Source: Homalodisca vitripennis (Eukaryota; Arthropoda; Insecta; Hemiptera; Cicadellidae). From it: a stretch of 64,000 nt of DNA. Both the position numbers and the translations under genes were made by a program. Below are positions 61,601 through 64,000 of the stretch, piece after piece (positions within the stretch are counted from its first letter, which is position 1; each line of letters opens with the position of its first letter). The notes under the pieces were generated by a model. It did not search any database. It saw only the letters and a program-made list of their open reading frames with translations, and was not told the DNA's origin. The DNA lies in the NCBI RefSeq assembly GCF_021130785.1, contig NC_060208.1:54974501-55038500 (forward strand), read 5' to 3'.

Positions 61601-63166
61601 GTGATGAACTAAGTCAGCATGGAAAGAGCTGCCATCAGGAGAACAACTCCATGCTGACCTGTCAGGTCTGTGCTGAGTTAAAAAACAATATTTACCAAGC
61701 TATTTATCACTTGTGTTTTGAATTTGCTTGGAAAATTTACCCAGGATTTGTTGCAAGGTTTAATAATAGTAATAATAGTACAGAATTGCAGTCTTGTAAA
61801 AAACACAAACACCAATTGTACAGTAGTCTAAGATTCAGTTTACAAATTATTCCAATAATTGTGTAGTAACATGTTGATTTAAGCATTTGCAAGCCAGTAA
61901 ACTTAAGAAGCCAAGCAAACTATGTATAAAGAGAATTAATTTAGATTTTTCAATAATAATACAACAACGTATTATTATTAACGATTGATCTTAAAAACAT
62001 TATTAATATTGGATACATAAGTATTTTTCAGACTATTTTAGCGAATTATAACAAGTGATGAAGGTATAAAATGAAAACAATGAAATTATGTGGATGATTA
62101 ATTAGAAATAAAATTATGTGGATGATTAATTAGAAATAAAATTGTGTTGTTATAGACATTAAAGAGATGATACCAGCAGTCATTCTCTTGTATATTGTTG
62201 CACCTGATATAAGTATTTGTTGTTTTAGCATAAATGATCTAGTTCTACTTTGGAACCTTTTGTTACAATACTTTAGCCTAGGCTCAGTTGATTATTTGTT
62301 AGCATGAAAAAAAAATGCCATAACTGAATCAAATGAAAAGTTCAGGTTTTAGCTCAGTTTGATCTCGCAATATTCTATTGCCAGCCAGAAAGTAAAATGT
62401 TGCTAGTCCCAGATGGGACGTCACTAACACTTCTCCCTTATTATAATGTTATATCCTTCCCAGCAGACAACAGAAAACTAGTGTCAGCCTCCTGAGTGAT
62501 AGGCATCAGTACAAAATCTGTTGCTAGATATGCACTATTATAGAACTAATAATTCTTGTCTATGTAGAAATGAAGTTTCAATGCAGAATAAAAATTTTAC
62601 AGATGAAATGAAAATACAAATATAATATGTAAACAATAGTAATAATGTCTGAGAATTTTGTCTTTTGATTCAGGCCAGCTTTTGAGATGCGTTCGTAAAT
62701 AGTTTGAGCAATTCTTATTTTAATTAATGCAGAGATTTAAATATTTATTAAAGACTGAAATATCAGTAAAAAAAGCAGAATTTCAATGAATGAATATTTA
62801 AAATTCTATGATAAACTCATTGTTTGTATCTGAATTTTTATTATTCTAAATTTTATTTGATTTCTTTTAGTACCCATAACAAAAGTAATACAGTAAGTAA
62901 CATGTATGGTAATATCAACCTCCCCTTTGTCTGCAGGTATGTTTCCACGTGTTTGCGAGTGCAGGGAGTCTGGGAGCGGCATGCGCGGCGTCACTGCCTT
63001 GACAAACCATACCAGTGCGCAGTATGTAACAAGGCATTTGGACGTAAAGAGCACTTGGAAAACCATAGCCGCAGCCACTCGGGGGAGACCCCGTACCGCT
63101 GCCAATACTGCGAGAAGAGCTTTAGTCGCAAGGAGCACATGGTCAACCATGTTCGGAAACATACCG
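58689..63166 (+). CDS. crol: crooked legs-like C2H2 zinc-finger factor, 5' half (fingers 1-5), with frame errors
   Basis: Exons 58689-58957, 61574-61665 and 62937-63166. The first encodes VNVDDLNQLLAYHEVFGKL, a crol N-terminal motif, a linker, and finger 1 (CDLCAKVFPYRYQMIVHRRYH). The second holds most of finger 2; the third holds fingers 3-5, ending HMVNHVRKHT plus one G. These are crol fingers 1-5; 6-18 are on the opposite strand at 49792-35361, with matching phase. Frame breaks: about one base short near the C run at 58810-58830, two too many near TATGTGTGG (61576), and one extra G in GGGAG (near 62970). Either this half is decayed, or the consensus is unpolished. Upstream coding exon(s) with the start codon are not visible; the introns hold a Helitron-like and a piggyBac remnant. 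Confidence 0.88.
58980..60266 (-). mobile_element. Helitron-like element, minus strand, 3'-truncated
   Basis: Uninterrupted relative of 45517-48075: 58990-59460 and 59577-60255 align with its two halves. It has the family 5' start (TATAAATAAAAATGAA-like on the minus strand near 60262) but lacks the CTAG end. It begins 22 bp after the splice donor of zinc-finger exon 58689-58957. Confidence 0.6.
60270..61392 (+). pseudogene. Degenerate piggyBac-like transposase, C-terminal part
   Basis: Readable: PGTIQKYINELPDAAK (the GT-R-NR-LP block), HMGGIDSFDMM (third catalytic aspartate and partner), KYWEKTVFNTFSRIVLNSYIIYKKN, then a cysteine-rich stretch, CCVCNVERADLRCSSQTC, corresponding to the C-terminal RING-like domain. 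Stops and frameshifts break it. The right end reads GGTATTCAAAGGGTCAA, a decayed version of GGCACTCAAAGGG-TTAA. It is a different lineage from the element at 37886, older, and lies in a zinc-finger gene intron. Confidence 0.8.
61393..61573. other. Intron sequence before zinc-finger exon 2
   Basis: AT-rich intron ending in the acceptor TGTTGCAG at 61566-61573. No element recognised. Confidence 0.5.
61666..62936. other. Intron sequence, nothing recognised
   Basis: Between zinc-finger exons 61574-61665 and 62937-63166. AT-rich, with a short direct duplication (AAATTATGTGGATGATTAATTAG) near 62085-62135. Confidence 0.45.
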
Positions 63167-63422
63167 GTAGGTCACAGTTAACTTAGTAAATGTTCTTTGT
63201 AGATTGATCTAGAATTATACCCTTAACCCTTTCTACCCCAACAGTCTAGAGCTTGTTTTCTTTTACCAGATCAATTTGTGGGACAAAACTGCATATTTAG
63301 TATGTTAACCCTGAATAAAGTATTTCTTTCATTTCTGAAAAGCTGAAGATATTTATATCTGTCATCAATAAAAAAGAAATTTATGTTTTAAACCATAAAT
63401 CTTTAAATAACTTTGTCGCATT

Positions 63423-63525
63423 TTAACCCTTAACAGCCTAGTGTAGTTTATATGTACATAGTATGTAGAGTATTTATACATATTGTGGTACTTTCACTAA
63501 ACAGTGGTAGGCTGTTAGGGGTTAA
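63423..63525. mobile_element. Small TTAA MITE, 95 bp
   Basis: TTAA-CCCTTAACAGCCTA at the left and TAGGCTGTTAGGGG-TTAA at the right form near-perfect terminal inverted repeats, with TTAA on both edges. It has no coding capacity. The ends differ from the CCCTTTGAGTGCC family, so it would be a distinct piggyBac-type MITE. Confidence 0.7.
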
Positions 63526-64000
63526 GCTAGATAAAATATCAATTGTAATCCCTAAAAGTGTGATGTAGATATGAGACACAGTAGTACATTCAGTAAAATG
63601 TCACATCATTACAAATTAATCTGGTATAAAACAAATATCCAAATAAATTAAGCCACATTTCAATTATACATTACTCCTACTGGTTTCATAATCCACTGGA
63701 ACGAGACATGAACAATGCAACCACCAGGACTACATAATGTCTTTATATAATAATACTTATAATCTAATAAGTACACACTTAATGTAAAAATTGCTGGAAA
63801 TCTATAGCCAGTTGGTATCCTATGTAATTTATTACACATCAGTTGCAGTTTAGAATTGATTTTTCTGTAAATGTTTACTTATTTAACCCTATTGCATGCC
63901 CAGCCCATTTTCCAAAAGTACTACCCAGAAATGCCAAGGGACATTTTCAAGCATAGTTTTGCAAAGCTTTCATCTAAATGTATTAATAACTTTTTTTATT
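63526..64000. other. Window end; possible start of another TTAA element at 63884
   Basis: TTTAACCCTATTGCATGCCC near 63884-63904 looks like a TTAA-CCC left terminus, but its partner would be outside the window. No exon recognised. Confidence 0.25.

Noticed and set aside
35361..63166. Two separate paralogous zinc-finger genes in a cluster
   Set aside because: The halves share no finger, fit end to end in crol order and match in splice phase, so one split gene is far more likely.
1..64000. CRISPR arrays, bacterial operons or viral genes
   Set aside because: The tandem arrays lack spacer structure and the genes are spliced; nothing prokaryotic or viral was seen.

Overview
The window is AT-rich, intron-rich insect nuclear DNA packed with transposon remnants: mariner, piggyBac-type, Helitron-like, LINE, a tRNA-derived SINE and TTAA-flanked MITEs. 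I favour a hemipteran-like genome, but only weakly, because no diagnostic sequence fixes the order. There are two convincing host genes.

(1) From 17.5 to 22.0 kb on the + strand lie seven phase-consistent exons of a CD36-family (scavenger receptor class B) membrane protein, 451 codons plus stop. The first ~100 residues, including the N-terminal membrane segment, are not visible in the window. (2) An 18-zinc-finger C2H2 protein matches Drosophila crooked legs (crol) finger by finger, judged from memory. The N-terminal motif and fingers 1-5 lie on the + strand (58.7-63.2 kb). Fingers 6-18, the polyQ tract and the stop lie on the - strand (49.8 down to 35.4 kb). The donor phase at 63166 and the acceptor phase at 49792 fit, and the fingers neither overlap nor leave a gap. 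The gene is therefore cut in two by an apparent inversion. That is a misoriented contig, a real rearrangement, or a gene that needs trans-splicing.

Layout: 0-2 kb, a 30-bp minisatellite and a 91-bp tandem repeat. 2-17.5 kb, no recognised coding sequence, a few GC-rich islands that could be promoters or 5' non-coding exons, a LINE tail, a palindromic element and a Helitron-like copy. 17.5-22 kb, CD36 gene, with a SINE in one intron and a perfect 20-bp stem-loop in another. 22-35 kb, AT-rich non-coding DNA with a dead mariner and a possible TTAA element. 35-50 kb, the 3' half of crol, whose introns hold a duplicated mariner locus, a piggyBac transposase with all four acidic residues but a frameshift, a 1-kb TTAA MITE, and a Helitron-like element interrupted by a LINE and a SINE. 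50-58.6 kb, transposon debris, including a near-duplicate LINE segment that runs into a perfect (A C15) array; this is the best candidate for an assembly join. 58.7-63.2 kb, the 5' half of crol, with frame errors around all three visible exons and a Helitron-like copy and a piggyBac remnant between the first two. The last kilobase holds a small TTAA MITE.

The host genes are unrelated in function: a lipid or ligand receptor at the membrane and a nuclear transcription factor. All identifications come from reading motifs. No database search was run.
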